The notes beneath the pieces were generated by a model. It was not told the DNA's origin and ran no database searches. It saw only the letters and a list, made by a program, of their open reading frames with translations. DNA of 64,000 bases. Origin: Phytophthora sp. 'mugwort' (lineage: Eukaryota; Oomycota; Peronosporomycetes; Peronosporales; Peronosporaceae). This document shows, piece by piece, positions 53,620-63,829 of the stretch. The stretch lies in the NCBI GenBank assembly GCA_033558025.1, contig JAUCEF010000007.1, positions 3,782,001 through 3,846,000 on the forward strand, given 5' to 3'. The stretch's first letter is position 1, and each line of letters starts with the position of its first letter. A program made the translations under genes and the position numbers.

Positions 53620-54144
53620 TGACGCAGGTTGCGTCACCGCACTAATCACAAGCTGTCCACTTCTTGAGTCGGCGCCGTAACAGCCATCGACAATAATACA
53701 AAGTAGAGCAGTTATATGCAAAGGAAGTACGCAATGAAAACAATTACGTGCCGGGCAAAAGTACCGCGACAGGACCAGTGCTCTGATGCGGGAAGCTCTC
53801 TATCTCTCTGGCAGTGCTCGCTGAGCTGCAAAAGCTGAAGTGAGTGAGAGAGGGAGAGCTCCACGCCTCAGCGAACCGTTCCGCATAATGAGATTAAGAT
53901 TAGTATAATGAAGTCTAATACAAACATACCTTGCCTTGCAGTACGCAGCACCATCTCGGTAGCTCTCAGCCAACGGTGTCCTTCGGCATACAGTTGCCAG
54001 CATGTACATCAACGCCAGCAGGCGGCGGACGTAGCACCAGTCAGCCGCGTGGTTGCGTTGTAGGCTTTCTGGCAGGATAGGCAGAGTAGGCACTGGCATC
54101 GGCCCTGACGTCGGTGAGCTATGCGAGCATCATGCCTGCTCACA
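53620..54144 (-). repeat. Copia 5' LTR (right copy)
   Basis: It matches 47038-47557 with scattered substitutions (for example CCACATAATG versus CCGCATAATG) and starts TGACGCAGG. The minus-strand promoter and transcript start of the element should lie here. Confidence 0.9.
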
Positions 54145-54223
54145 GAGACAAAACCGTCATCGTGAAATCAGTTTAGTAGAATTATTTTGTCGTGGACTAA
54201 GTATGAAAAAGTGAGCGGTTGTG

Positions 54224-54930
54224 CAGTACAGATACCGCCCACTAACTTGAACAGCTTCAAGGTTTTAGTTTTACTATAGGGTATTTATTATGCACAGTAG
54301 ATATGCTATAACAGTTATTTACACTCAGTATAATTCATTCTAGTTAACAGCTCAGTCATCCCAACACTTTCCCGCCGTGGCGGCGGCTTTGGAGATCGCC
54401 GTCTTCAGGAGAAAAGTATTCCTGTCTTGCGAAGTGGTTCACTATCGTGAACGCCTCCTTCTTCATCTATTCACCGACGGTCCTCCTTGGAGCTGATCGA
54501 CGTAGTATATCGTTTTCCTTCAGGTGTCATCTTGTCGGATTTATCGGCCCTTCGGGGCTGCTGCGAGGCCCCGTTTCGCACCGACGGTAGCGGCACCGTT
54601 GAGAATGTTGAGGGTGGTGGTCTTAGCCGGGGGATGAGAGAGCTTGAAGGCTGTCTCGGACAACGAGCATAGCGATGATGGGGGCTGGGTGCGCCGGTAC
54701 TCTTGCACGACTTGCCACTTCTGGTCGAGAGTGCAGCTACTTGCCGTTAGGCTTGGCTGTCACCGGCGTCGCTTTGCTCTAGTATTTTTCTTCTGGTGAT
54801 CGGCTTGAGTACATCTTGGGCGGGAGATTTGAATTGAAATCATCTTCCTTAAACAGATAAGTGTAACATAACAATTTGAGAGAGATATCATCTGCTCGTG
54901 TGTTCAAGTTAGTGGGCGGTATATGTACTG
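54224..54930. mobile_element. 707-bp non-autonomous element with 30-bp terminal inverted repeats
   Basis: Terminal inverted repeats at 54224-54253 and 54901-54930 match at 29 of 30 positions. Both begin CAGTACA and contain ACCGCCCACTAACTTGAACA. The right side is followed by TA (54931-54932); the left flank is TG where TA would be expected. CAGT ends and a TA target are typical of Tc1/mariner/pogo transposons. The interior has no transposase; a 61-residue frame at 54487-54672 is probably meaningless. Confidence 0.85.
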
Positions 54931-56060
54931 TACGAGGCTTATGGCGTATACCACTCTTGTCAAAACTTCACGATCCTTCACTATAAAGAGTATTTTGACC
55001 AATCACAGTCGGACCACACTGTGTTAGCGTCGAAGTAGAAATTACTTTTACTAGCCGACGCCGCCGTTTACGCGGCGGTGGGTTTTGTTTTGGTCCCAAT
55101 AGGTGGGCCTGCCCATGCGCAGCTGCAGTCAAGACCGAGCGGGGCAGCACCACTCGTGCCTCGCAAACCTGCATATGATGCCCTCAATTTTCTGGGATGA
55201 AACTTTCATCATGAAAGAACGCGGGCTAACAATTACATCACTTATTTTTTCAACCAATCCTTAAATTTTTATTTTTCACAAATGGTCGCCTTCGGCGGAA
55301 GGTTGTTTTAGCCAACGGCGGCCCGCCTTCGCTGCGCTCGGCAGCCAATGAAATTGCAGCTAGAAATCACGTTATGGCGTGACAGACGGACGGAGGGACG
55401 GGGGAATATTAGTGTTGAGTTTTAGGAATTGAGTACCGTATGTTACTGCTGCACGTGGTATGAATCGGTGTTCATAATTGTTTTAACTAATTGCCAATTG
55501 ACATTAAATTTGATGCAGGTAAGAAGCTGCTTATCCTTTCCAGTTCGAATGCAGTAGCGAACAGAATAACTGAAAGAAATGAGATTTCAAAATATTCGAA
55601 AGGTACGATTTTGAATTTAGGTACGGTAATGTGAAATAATACTAAATATATTGTGTACGAGTACATGCTAATGAATGACCCGATTTAGCACCTGTACGAG
55701 TATCTCCGAGATCGACTACAATAAAACAGTTTGTCATAGCCTTTACAACTTAGTCGAGCTATAAATGTTTTTATTCAATTTTAAACGAGGTCAATTTTGA
55801 TTGGCGCCTATTCTTCAAAACAAAGATAACTAATAACCAATCACGATGATAGGTCATAACCAACGTCCTTTGTAGTCTGCGCTTGCACTGAGATTTTGTA
55901 TGGGATCGCAGTTTTGTCCACAGGCCATATCTTCCGTCGATATGTGTACCAGTCGAGCACCGCACTTCGTGATTGGCTATATTTGAGCACCGCACTTCGG
56001 GATTGTTATGATATGGTTCTATTAAAGTGAAAATTTCTACTAAATTGGCAGTTTACCTGA
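54931..56060. other. AT-rich spacer
   Basis: No gene was recognised. Short direct repeats occur, for example GAGCACCGCACTTCG twice at about 55954-56000. This region probably contains the 5' end of the decayed Harbinger element. Confidence 0.4.
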
Positions 56061-56062
56061 AG

Positions 56063-56800
56063 ATGGAGTTGTTACGTCGTATGCTGATCGCTTTCCCCGC
56101 GTCGAAGTGTTAGCGATGATATGCCGTCGTCTATCCGAGCCGTCCAAGTTAGTGACAGTTGGGGGCGAAAAATTGGTCGAGGCATTGGACCGTATAGTCG
56201 GATTGGGAATGCTACAGCTCAACCCATTATCGATCGCCATCGCGATCTGGTCTTCTTCAAATGTAATTTCGTTCAATTACAAATTAATAGGTATGCAGCA
56301 GCCATCCATGCAAAAAGGTCTCCATTTCGGACTTGCTGGACCTTTATAGATGGCACTAATCAGTATGTTGCAAGACCAAGCGCTCGGTCTAACCCCGCAT
56401 CTCAATACGAAAACTTGCAGCGGTCATTGTATAACGGCCATAGACACAGACACTGTTTCAATAAAAACAATTAGCAAAGTATACAAGCTCCAGATGGGAT
56501 TCGGGGGTTAGTTTGGATGGTCCCCTTGAAGGAAGATGCCACGATGCTACTATGATGAACATCAGCAGGATGCTCGATCCAATGGAAGAGAACCAGAGCG
56601 GTATTTTGTTCCGGTAATTAGTTTTTACAGCGAACCTGCTTACGGTTGTAGTCGCTTCAAACGGCCCAATATCTTACACTTCAACGGCACAGCAGCCTTC
56701 AACCGTCAATGATCAGCGCTCGTGAAAGCATCGGGTGGGTTTTTGGTAGGGTGAAAACGCTTTGAGAATTTCTGAACTGGGATAAAAAGAATCGAGCTCG
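56063..56800 (+). pseudogene. PIF/Harbinger transposase relic
   Basis: Plus-strand pieces in several frames match DDE_Tnp_4 transposases: VLAMICRRLSEPSKLV, DLVFFKCNFVQLQINRYAAA, FRTCWTFIDGT, YVARPSARS, SLYNGHRHRHCFN, GPLEGRCHDATMM and PAYGCSRFKR. FIDGT and YNGH contain expected conserved residues, while GPLEGRCHDATMM corresponds to a GPxxGxxHDxxM signature. Several stops and frameshifts make it inactive. Confidence 0.75.
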
Positions 56801-56929
56801 CCAAACCGCTGTTGGAACGCTCTTCTTCGTTGGAGTGCTCTTGACAAACCACCACATATTCATGCAGCTTTTGGGTAAGCAAATTTTGATGTTCTTCGTT
56901 TTAGCCCCTCCAACGCTAGATGCATATCT

Positions 56930-57650
56930 TGACTCATCTCGTGGCTAGCTACCGCTTTCTTTCTCTTTACCTCTTGGTGCTGCACAGCGATAGCACGTTG
57001 CTAAGCAATGCATACATACGCTTTTTCACGATCTTCAACTGCCGTTTGGCTTCGTGCTACCAGTTCTGTTTTTTCATGATGCCGACGCTTTTCTGCTTCA
57101 CATGCCTCTTGCTCGCGCTGCTTTTCGGCTTCCTCCTTTTCGATCTCAAATTCGCAACGATTTAAAGCCGTACTTGTTGCTCTCTTCCTCGTTTGCTGAC
57201 TTGACGCTCGCCATTAGGGCATCCATAACTACAGATAGCTGCTCTCGTTTCGCGACCTTTCCTTTCTGCGCACTGCAGACCGCACGGTACCATTGCGGGA
57301 ACCACGCTCACTTGGCCTCGGCATTAAGAAGGTAGTGTAATCACTTTGTCCACCCTCCTCCATCATGTCATTCATCGCCAAGCGCCTCATTAGCTCACCA
57401 GAGCTTTCAATGGCACGTTGTTTGGCGTTTTTCACCCGGTTTTTTATTCCATCTTCTCATTCCAGCCATCGGTGCGCAAATATTGCAGCATTAGCCCACC
57501 GCCGTCCTTTGTATTGCTTCAAAGTTGCATACTTCCTCATTTAGCAACACTGACCGCGCTTGAACTATTTGATCAATGTCGCAAATATAGTTCTGATAGC
57601 AATACCGGTCTTATCGGCACCAAATTCACGTCGGCCCCGCAATGAACTGT
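56930..57650 (-). pseudogene. Possible Myb/SANT-type accessory protein of the Harbinger element
   Basis: Minus-strand frames encode a Glu/Arg-rich coiled coil (EFEIEKEEAEKQREQEACEA, KTELVARSQTAVEDREKAYV) and upstream segments MLQYLRTDGWNEKME and MRRLAMNDMMEEGG. PIF/Harbinger elements normally carry a second gene for a Myb/SANT DNA-binding protein. Its convergent position next to the transposase fits, but no SANT motif was confirmed. The frame is broken in several places. Confidence 0.4.
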
Positions 57651-57899
57651 TATGTCCTCGAACCGATTCATGATGCCACTGGACGTACTAACCGGCGCCT
57701 ATCACGGCCTGAACGCATCTATGGCACGCAATAAACGACTTCGATGACAGCAAACGGTTGCGAATAGCCTTCGATTGCTGAGAACTATGTGCGTCAGTTG
57801 TTGCACCTGAACGTGGACTACCACAAGCTTCTTAAAGACCCGTGCGTTTGGTGTCGTAACAGTGTCATTGAGCTCTTGTCTGTCCGTCAAGCTGGCGGT

Positions 57900-58110
57900 G
57901 AGCCTGGGCTGGGGCGAATGCGGTATCAAGATCTCGGCAGGGGCGGCACCGGCAGCGAGCTCTGGGTATGACGGCAGGGGTTGCGAGCTCTGGGCTGAGA
58001 CGGCATAGGCGGCGAGAGCTGGGGTGGGCTGGCGCGGGCGACGAGCTCTGGGCTGCTGGCACGCTCTTGACTGGAGCGGCGCAGGTGGCGAGCTCTGGGC
58101 ATTTTCAGAA
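57900..58110. repeat. Degenerate GAGCTCTGGG-rich repeat array
   Basis: The phrase GCGAGCTCTGGG or a close variant recurs at about 57954, 57985, 58011, 58040 and 58087, within GC-rich DNA that stands out from its AT-rich surroundings. On the minus strand it encodes a Pro/Ala/Ser-rich low-complexity frame (57702-58175) that is probably not a real protein. Confidence 0.6.
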
Positions 58111-58430
58111 GGGCATTTCAGATTCACTTTCAGGATGCATAGATGCAGCAGGCACGAATTGGAACTGAATCTCAAGTATGTCCGAAAGTTCTTTAATAAC
58201 AGATATGAAATCCAGTTATTTTGATACTATACGCAAACTTACACAAATCCCGGTATCACGTAGCGTACGACAAAGTTATGGACGACCTACGCGTCCAGGG
58301 TTTTCCAGATTTCAAAAATATTCAGATTTCTGATTCTCTGGGGAATGCCCAGGTTTGACCCAGGTATTGATGCAGCAACCGGAATCAGATGTATGTAAAG
58401 TATTATGGGCGGATATAATACAGCAACGGG

Positions 58431-58625
58431 TATTTTCCAGATGTCGAACTGGAATACCCACATCTGCGGAACTTCAGCAAAAGTGGAAGTGAGCGCTGTC
58501 GGCCAATGTCGGAGAACGCTCGCCAACCATTTATCTGTCTGAAGGCCCAGGTTTTCTCTACATGTCGAAACCTGGAATAATCACATGCGCGTTACTTTGC
58601 GAAAAGTGAAAGTGATGCTGCTCCA
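58431..58625. repeat. Diverged tandem duplication, ~120-bp period
   Basis: TTTTCCAGATGTCGAAC...AGCAAAAGTGGAAGTGA near 58431-58495 recurs with substitutions as TTTTCTCTACATGTCGAAAC...GCGAAAAGTGAAAGTGA near 58552-58612. Confidence 0.55.
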
Positions 58626-58830
58626 GCTTTGCCGGCAGGCTGCAAAAATGCTGATCCTCTACAATGGCTACAACTGGGTTAAAAAACCGTGAACAGGTAT
58701 TGTCCCAATATATCCATTTATTACCCATGTAGTAAACGTGCTAGCCTCAACACGCTCTCGACACTACTTCAGGCAAACTAACGTCTCTTCATCTTCATGA
58801 TCTCGTGCAGCAGCGACCACCGCAACTTCG

Positions 58831-61341
58831 TCACACCACCTGCGAAACATCCGTCGGAACATCGCCGCTCACGCATGTCCAAAAGAGGCGGCACGCGCAA
58901 ACCCCGCAGCTATTGTTGTCTGTTTGCAGGGGCTCAGTCACTTCAACATGCTTGAAATCTTCCTTGCTGAGACCTGCTCGCATCTCAGTGACCATCTGCT
59001 TCAGTCGTTGTCGGTTCCGCTTGCCTCCCATGCTGTCGTACGTCTTGATCTCTTTTGCTTCTCGATCGACCACTATGCATCCCCAATGGACGCCGCCAAA
59101 GTTTATTGGTAGCAAGACGAATGGAAACGCGGAGACCCCGCTATCAATTTCCTCCAGTGTTTTGGCAGACAGAACCCCCTTCTTCCTTAGCTTCGGTGTC
59201 TCCTTGCTTTTCTTTGACGGTGGGACTGCAACCGTGATGTTGTTCTTATAGCGGGCAAGGAACACAGCAAACACTTGCATAGCGCCCTCATTCAACCATG
59301 CCAAATCTCGGAAACAGTACACGTCCGATTAGGAGAGGTCAAACCCAAAACCAGCAAGCTTTGTGTAGGGCCATGCCTTCAGCAGCTTGAAACGCCAGCA
59401 CGGGTGGCACCAAAATCTCCACTACTTCCTTAACATTGCGGTTTAGCCACGTGCAGCAGGTCACGCCTTCGCGGCATGTATCTTGAAGGTTCCACAACCA
59501 CTTCACCGATTCCAGCTGTGCCTCGTGAACTGCCCAAGTTTTTCACTCGCCACCACACAGCAGCCCCCCCCCCCTCTTGTTCTCCGTCGGCACCAACCCC
59601 GATGGAGTCGGTCTTAGCCATTCTATCCTTCAGCTCGTTCAGTGCACAGTCAATAACCGACTCGGGAAGTCGAAATCGAACCTATCTGGCACGTACTCAC
59701 TGTCTTCACGCCAATACATCGACCGACCTTTGCCGTTCTCTTTGACTTGGAAAGACGCCAGGAAGGAGCCCACCTCGCTTAGCCCCGGCGATACATGATC
59801 CAAAATGGCTACGACTTCACACACGTCGCTTCGCGTAAGGAAATCCTACCGAAGCCTATCATCTACTTTATCTTGGTGATGATAAATGCACGAATACAAG
59901 CGTAGAAGTTGATCCAGTGCTTCACCGATGAGACTAGCTCACCTTTCTCCAAGTCGTAGATGAGACGCTTGCTGCCTTGAACCGTGAGTACAATTCCATG
60001 ACCAATGAAGGAGTGGTTGTAGGCTTCAACCAGGTAAACTCATCGACGAGACCAATCTCCTCTAGCACACGCGCTCCACGACGACCTGCGACTGCAAAGT
60101 TGTTCTTGGCAATTGTATTGTAGAAGAAGCCTCGATCGGCGTCACGAAGACGACGATGGAAGCGCAGCACGACCTTCCACGTTGTTCCCTTGGTGAGGTC
60201 ACGATTGTATGGGATGAGCTCATCGTGAACAAACTGGTCAATATCCTGCTGCGTGACGACATCTGGACGTCCTGCCAGATCCGCTGCGCGCTTCAGTGCG
60301 CTGAACATACAGAGGCCCGTTGTGTCGGCTCCTAGCAACACCATGCCGTACTCGTCGTTTTTTTCCAATAGTTTTCGAATTGTTGGAGGCCGCATCTCTT
60401 CCAGCGGTCCACGAGATCCATTTCGTTCTCGAAGTCGTCGTCGAGCAACCTCGCCTTCGCTTCCCACATACGGCGATAGTAACGGCGCGACTCAATCCGC
60501 TGTCGAATCCCCCAAGCACGTGGTAATCTGTACCCAAAGACGTCTCAGGGCGGTCGTTAATACGCGCCACCCTCCACGTATTAGTAGTGGTTGCACAGTC
60601 CTGGTCCACAGTGATTGCATCACCGCTATAATACTTTCCGTATATCGGATAGTGCAGTTGGTCGGTTGCACTAGCGTCATGGCCGTTGTACTAACCCTCT
60701 GGTCGGTGGCACATGTAGCCTGGTCAGTGGCAACAGTCTCAGGATTGGTTGTGAATGCCTGATGCTGAGAATTGCAGTTCTCGCACTCCAACACAACCTC
60801 GGGGTTCAGGGATGTGCAGTTCATGCACACCCAGTCTCCAGTGTCATCACAATCCTGGACGTCACCGTCCGTCTGGTCGGTGGCTGCAGTTCCTCGCGAA
60901 GGGAAGCACCTGACTCATCTGGTTCAGCACATTACTAATATCACCTGCTTTAGTGACATCATCGGTGTCCTTCTTGCCGTGATGGTGCCCCTCGAGCGCA
61001 TCAGCCCCCGCGGCCCTACCCGTCTTGGCCCCCGTAGCCTTACTCACACTGGTCCCCTCTGGTCGCGCGACGTCCGTGGCGCTGCTGCAGCACGACGAGC
61101 CGCGCGTGCCTTTTTCATCGTCCGGATCTTGGCCGCGGTTCTGGGCTTCCGTTTCTTCGAGCTCTTCAAGCCCGACGACGGCATGCCCCAGAGCACTGCA
61201 CCCTTCTCGACACCTGTCTGCCAAATCCTGCCCATGGTTTGCTCAGCGAAGCCTTCCTTTACTAAAACAGCCGAGCCGCAAGCACTAAGTCAGGGCTGCA
61301 ATTCGCAGGCTTCCTCAGTTCGGATTTCTGAAACTGAGTAG
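58831..61341 (-). pseudogene. Decayed transposon-like gene: RanBP2-type zinc finger, OTU-like and Ulp1-like protease regions
   Basis: Minus-strand fragments form one collinear gene. It has a basic N-terminus (KSSKKRKPRTAAKIRTMKKA) and a RanBP2-type finger at ~60845-60768 (GDWVCMNCTSLNP...CENC). Next, a region at 60467-59940 carries GLCMFSALKRAADL and, after a frameshift, NHSFIGHGIVL and LIYDLEKGE, a Cys-His-Asp order as in papain/OTU-type proteases. Last is a 163-residue C48/Ulp1 domain (59322-58831) with VHWGCIVVD, KTYDSMGG and LQTDNNSCGVC, the complete His-Asp-Gln-Cys set. Frameshifts and stops break the whole gene. The host element type was not identified; no transposase core was seen. Confidence 0.62.
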
Positions 61342-61349
61342 TTGCGATC

Positions 61350-63050
61350 AGAAAGCATCACGACCTCCAATACTGTATAATCTCTGAAAGTGCCATATAT
61401 ATGCAAAGAAGCAGGGAGGCTGTCAATGTTTGCCTCTGTGCATTGTGATACACTGTACTTTCTCCCCCTGTAAGTTGCTGATCATATACTAAAGAGTTTC
61501 AGAAATCTGTTATTATTGCAGTAACTATGCTATAGTATATAGTAGTGTAGTTTCTTCAGAACCAACCACTGCGTCGGCGCTGCTGCGCCTCCTAACTACA
61601 CACTAATGCTATCACTTCCTCTTTTACCATCTATAAGTCAGTCTCTTCCTTCTCATCACCCAACTTACCCCTTCAACAACTTCGATCTGGGACTGTTCTG
61701 TGGCATTCAAGATCGCCAGAACACGAAGGCGGCCTGAATATAGCTATCAATATAGCTAGCTTGCATCAACACCATAGCTACCCCACAATTGCTGCTAACC
61801 ACGTACACCGCGGGACAGGTTAGGCCGTCCAAGCTGATGGCTGTTAGAGCTTCTCCAGCTGTAAGTCTTAGCGATGTGTGCTATCCCAAAGGTAGCGCTG
61901 CTGAGACTATGTCAGGACTTAAGTTTGCCAGCGACAGGTCCTATTGCTAATTTCAACTTCACCAGGACTTAGCCTTGCTCGATGCTCTTTAATATGTCTT
62001 GAATCTCAAGCGACGTGGTTGCTTTCAATACGACGCAAAAGAAACGACGGAAACGACATTTACGCTCTTATTAGCAAAATACGAGAATGGAGTGAAAGCG
62101 AGTCCGTCCAGCTCGGTCGGTCGTGACTGGAGGGTTCAGAGGACACTATTAGCGATGATGGGCAGAAGAAGAAGGCTTTCGCTTGCCGGTTGTAAAATCA
62201 CTGCCCAAAAACCAAGAGCAGAGATAACACTGTAGTGGGTCTCGATAACTCGGAACACACACGAGGAAGCTGGCGCTTCCGGTAACCTTCCTTGTAGTGC
62301 TTGGTCGCTCAAACGTAAAATTCGCCTACGACAAGGCCCCCGTCCACGGAGGAGAATACCTCGTCCTCAGCCGCACCTATAATCCATACGCCAGCTCGGT
62401 CTCACGTTCTGTCCGGCCACTGCAGTGGGCAAGGCTTGGACTTAACAACCCGCCACTACAGACACCTAGGATCGCTCGGAGATCGAAGTCATTGATCGCT
62501 GGAAGAATTGCAACAGGAGGTCACGAAATGCTGCAGGGTATTCGGCAAAGTGAAGAGCAGGGAGCGCTCCGAATGGGACAAAAGATCTACTTGGACGCCG
62601 CGATGAAAATTAGCGCTATTGTACTGGCAGAAAATGAAAAGGCTAGTACGTATGAGCCCGTCACATGGCCAATTTCGAAAAAACCTGGTACGACATTTAG
62701 CTATGGGGTAAAACCGCCCATTTGAGTATGATTTCGCCGTTAAAAATGGATGAACCATCGCCGTTTTGATGCTACACGCGCTGCAAAAAGGTGTCTCGGA
62801 GGCCGCTTTTGTGCGGAAACAGATGCTTGTACGGGGATCCTATTGGCCAAACATCGTGGATAGTACGGAGCATATGTGAAAACAGGCTTCAAACAAAAAA
62901 CATGCGTTTTGCGAGTTGTGTTAATTAACCAGTCGAGTTAAAGTCTATAAAATGAAGAGGTATCATTCACCTTCGTCATCATCATCAGCGTTGCAGAGCT
63001 CATCCTCGTCTACTAGTTCAAACTCTTTTAGTACCGCCATGTACTTCCTC
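61350..63050. other. Spacer with one unassigned frame
   Basis: No confident gene. A 142-residue plus-strand frame (62297-62725) has no recognised motif. The flanks are AT-rich. Confidence 0.35.
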
Positions 63051-63057
63051 TCGAACC

Positions 63058-63670
63058 TCAGCTCTCGCTTGTAGTACTTGCATCAATGCTTAGACTTATC
63101 CGAGCAAATTCTACGGTCAGCTTCGCTGAAAGATCAGCCAGGTTATTAGCGGGGCGTCGGGATATTCTTTTTTTTACGAGCCCCCAAACTATTTCAATGG
63201 GTTGCAGCTCTGGGTGGTACGGGGGCGTGTACAGCAGAACATAGCATGCTCCTTCGCGATCCGGTGAGCAACGTATGTAGGCTTGGTCTTGTACGGCTTG
63301 ATGAGCTCCAGTAGTTGAGGTATGAACCATCTAAGATCGAAATCATTTTCTACGACATCAGTAGAACTGTAAGTTAGATCATCTCCACAACATGATGGCT
63401 AAAACATTATGCTCACTATTTCTAAACAGCCATGCTTGCATATCTGCCTTGAGATTTCGTCTCGTAGGAGCAGGATCTTCTTGCCTTCTATGGTAGCTTG
63501 CTCCGTCCATCTGGATAACACAATTTCCATACTGCTGAAGGGTCACACACAACTTCATAAACCACTTTTCAAAGAGAGCGGCATCGAAGTTGCCATGATA
63601 GTCATCATCGACCTCCAATGGACCAGAGAGCCGGGTACGACCTCGGCCTGCATGACGTTGCCGCGACGTG
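63058..63670 (-). pseudogene. Tc1/IS630-like DDE transposase relic
   Basis: Two frames on the minus strand. The upstream piece (63618-63379) has DDDYHGNFDAALFEKWF and NCVIQMDGASYHRR, containing the second catalytic Asp. The downstream piece (63330-63058) has TPPYHPELQPIEIVWGLVKK, containing the third acidic residue (Glu). Stops at ~63375-63335 separate them. The order and spacing match DDE_3-type (IS630/Tc1) transposases. Confidence 0.78.
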
Positions 63671-63736
63671 TCACGATACTAGCACCTACAATGCATATCC
63701 TGATATTATAGCATACGCGATCTTACTTAATCAGGT

Positions 63737-63829
63737 GAGATTCAAGTGCTGCAGTCGCTGAAGCACCCAAACATCATTCATATAGAAGACGAGTTCATAT
63801 CCTAGTCAAAGATCTGCATGGTGCGTTGG
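63737..63829 (+). pseudogene. Protein kinase fragment (NEK-like)
   Basis: EIQVLQSLKHPNIIHIEDEF matches the alpha-C/beta-4 region of Ser/Thr kinases, in a style typical of NIMA-related (NEK) kinases. A stop follows at FIS, then KICMV in the same frame and a second stop. No other kinase motifs are seen before the window ends, so it is a short decayed or captured fragment. Confidence 0.5.

Larger units (their letters stand above)
47038..54144 (-). mobile_element. Copia-type LTR retrotransposon, decayed
   Basis: A ~7.1-kb element transcribed on the minus strand. Two ~520-bp LTRs (47038-47557 and 53620-54144) bracket gag, integrase and reverse transcriptase/RNase H in the Copia order (gag, integrase, then RT-RNase H). 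A candidate primer site lies at 53603-53613 and a purine tract at 47558-47566. GAGAC follows the right LTR and also occurs 2 bp outside the left LTR boundary, so it is a possible but imperfect target-site duplication. The LTRs differ by roughly 15 substitutions and a few small indels over ~500 bp by eye. Coding frames are interrupted, for example by a stop in the gag zinc knuckle, so it is probably not autonomous now. Confidence 0.93.

Noticed and set aside
57702..58175. 157-residue Pro/Ala-rich minus-strand protein
   Set aside because: It is produced by the GAGCTCTGGG repeat array and has no domain; both strands are open because of the repeat.
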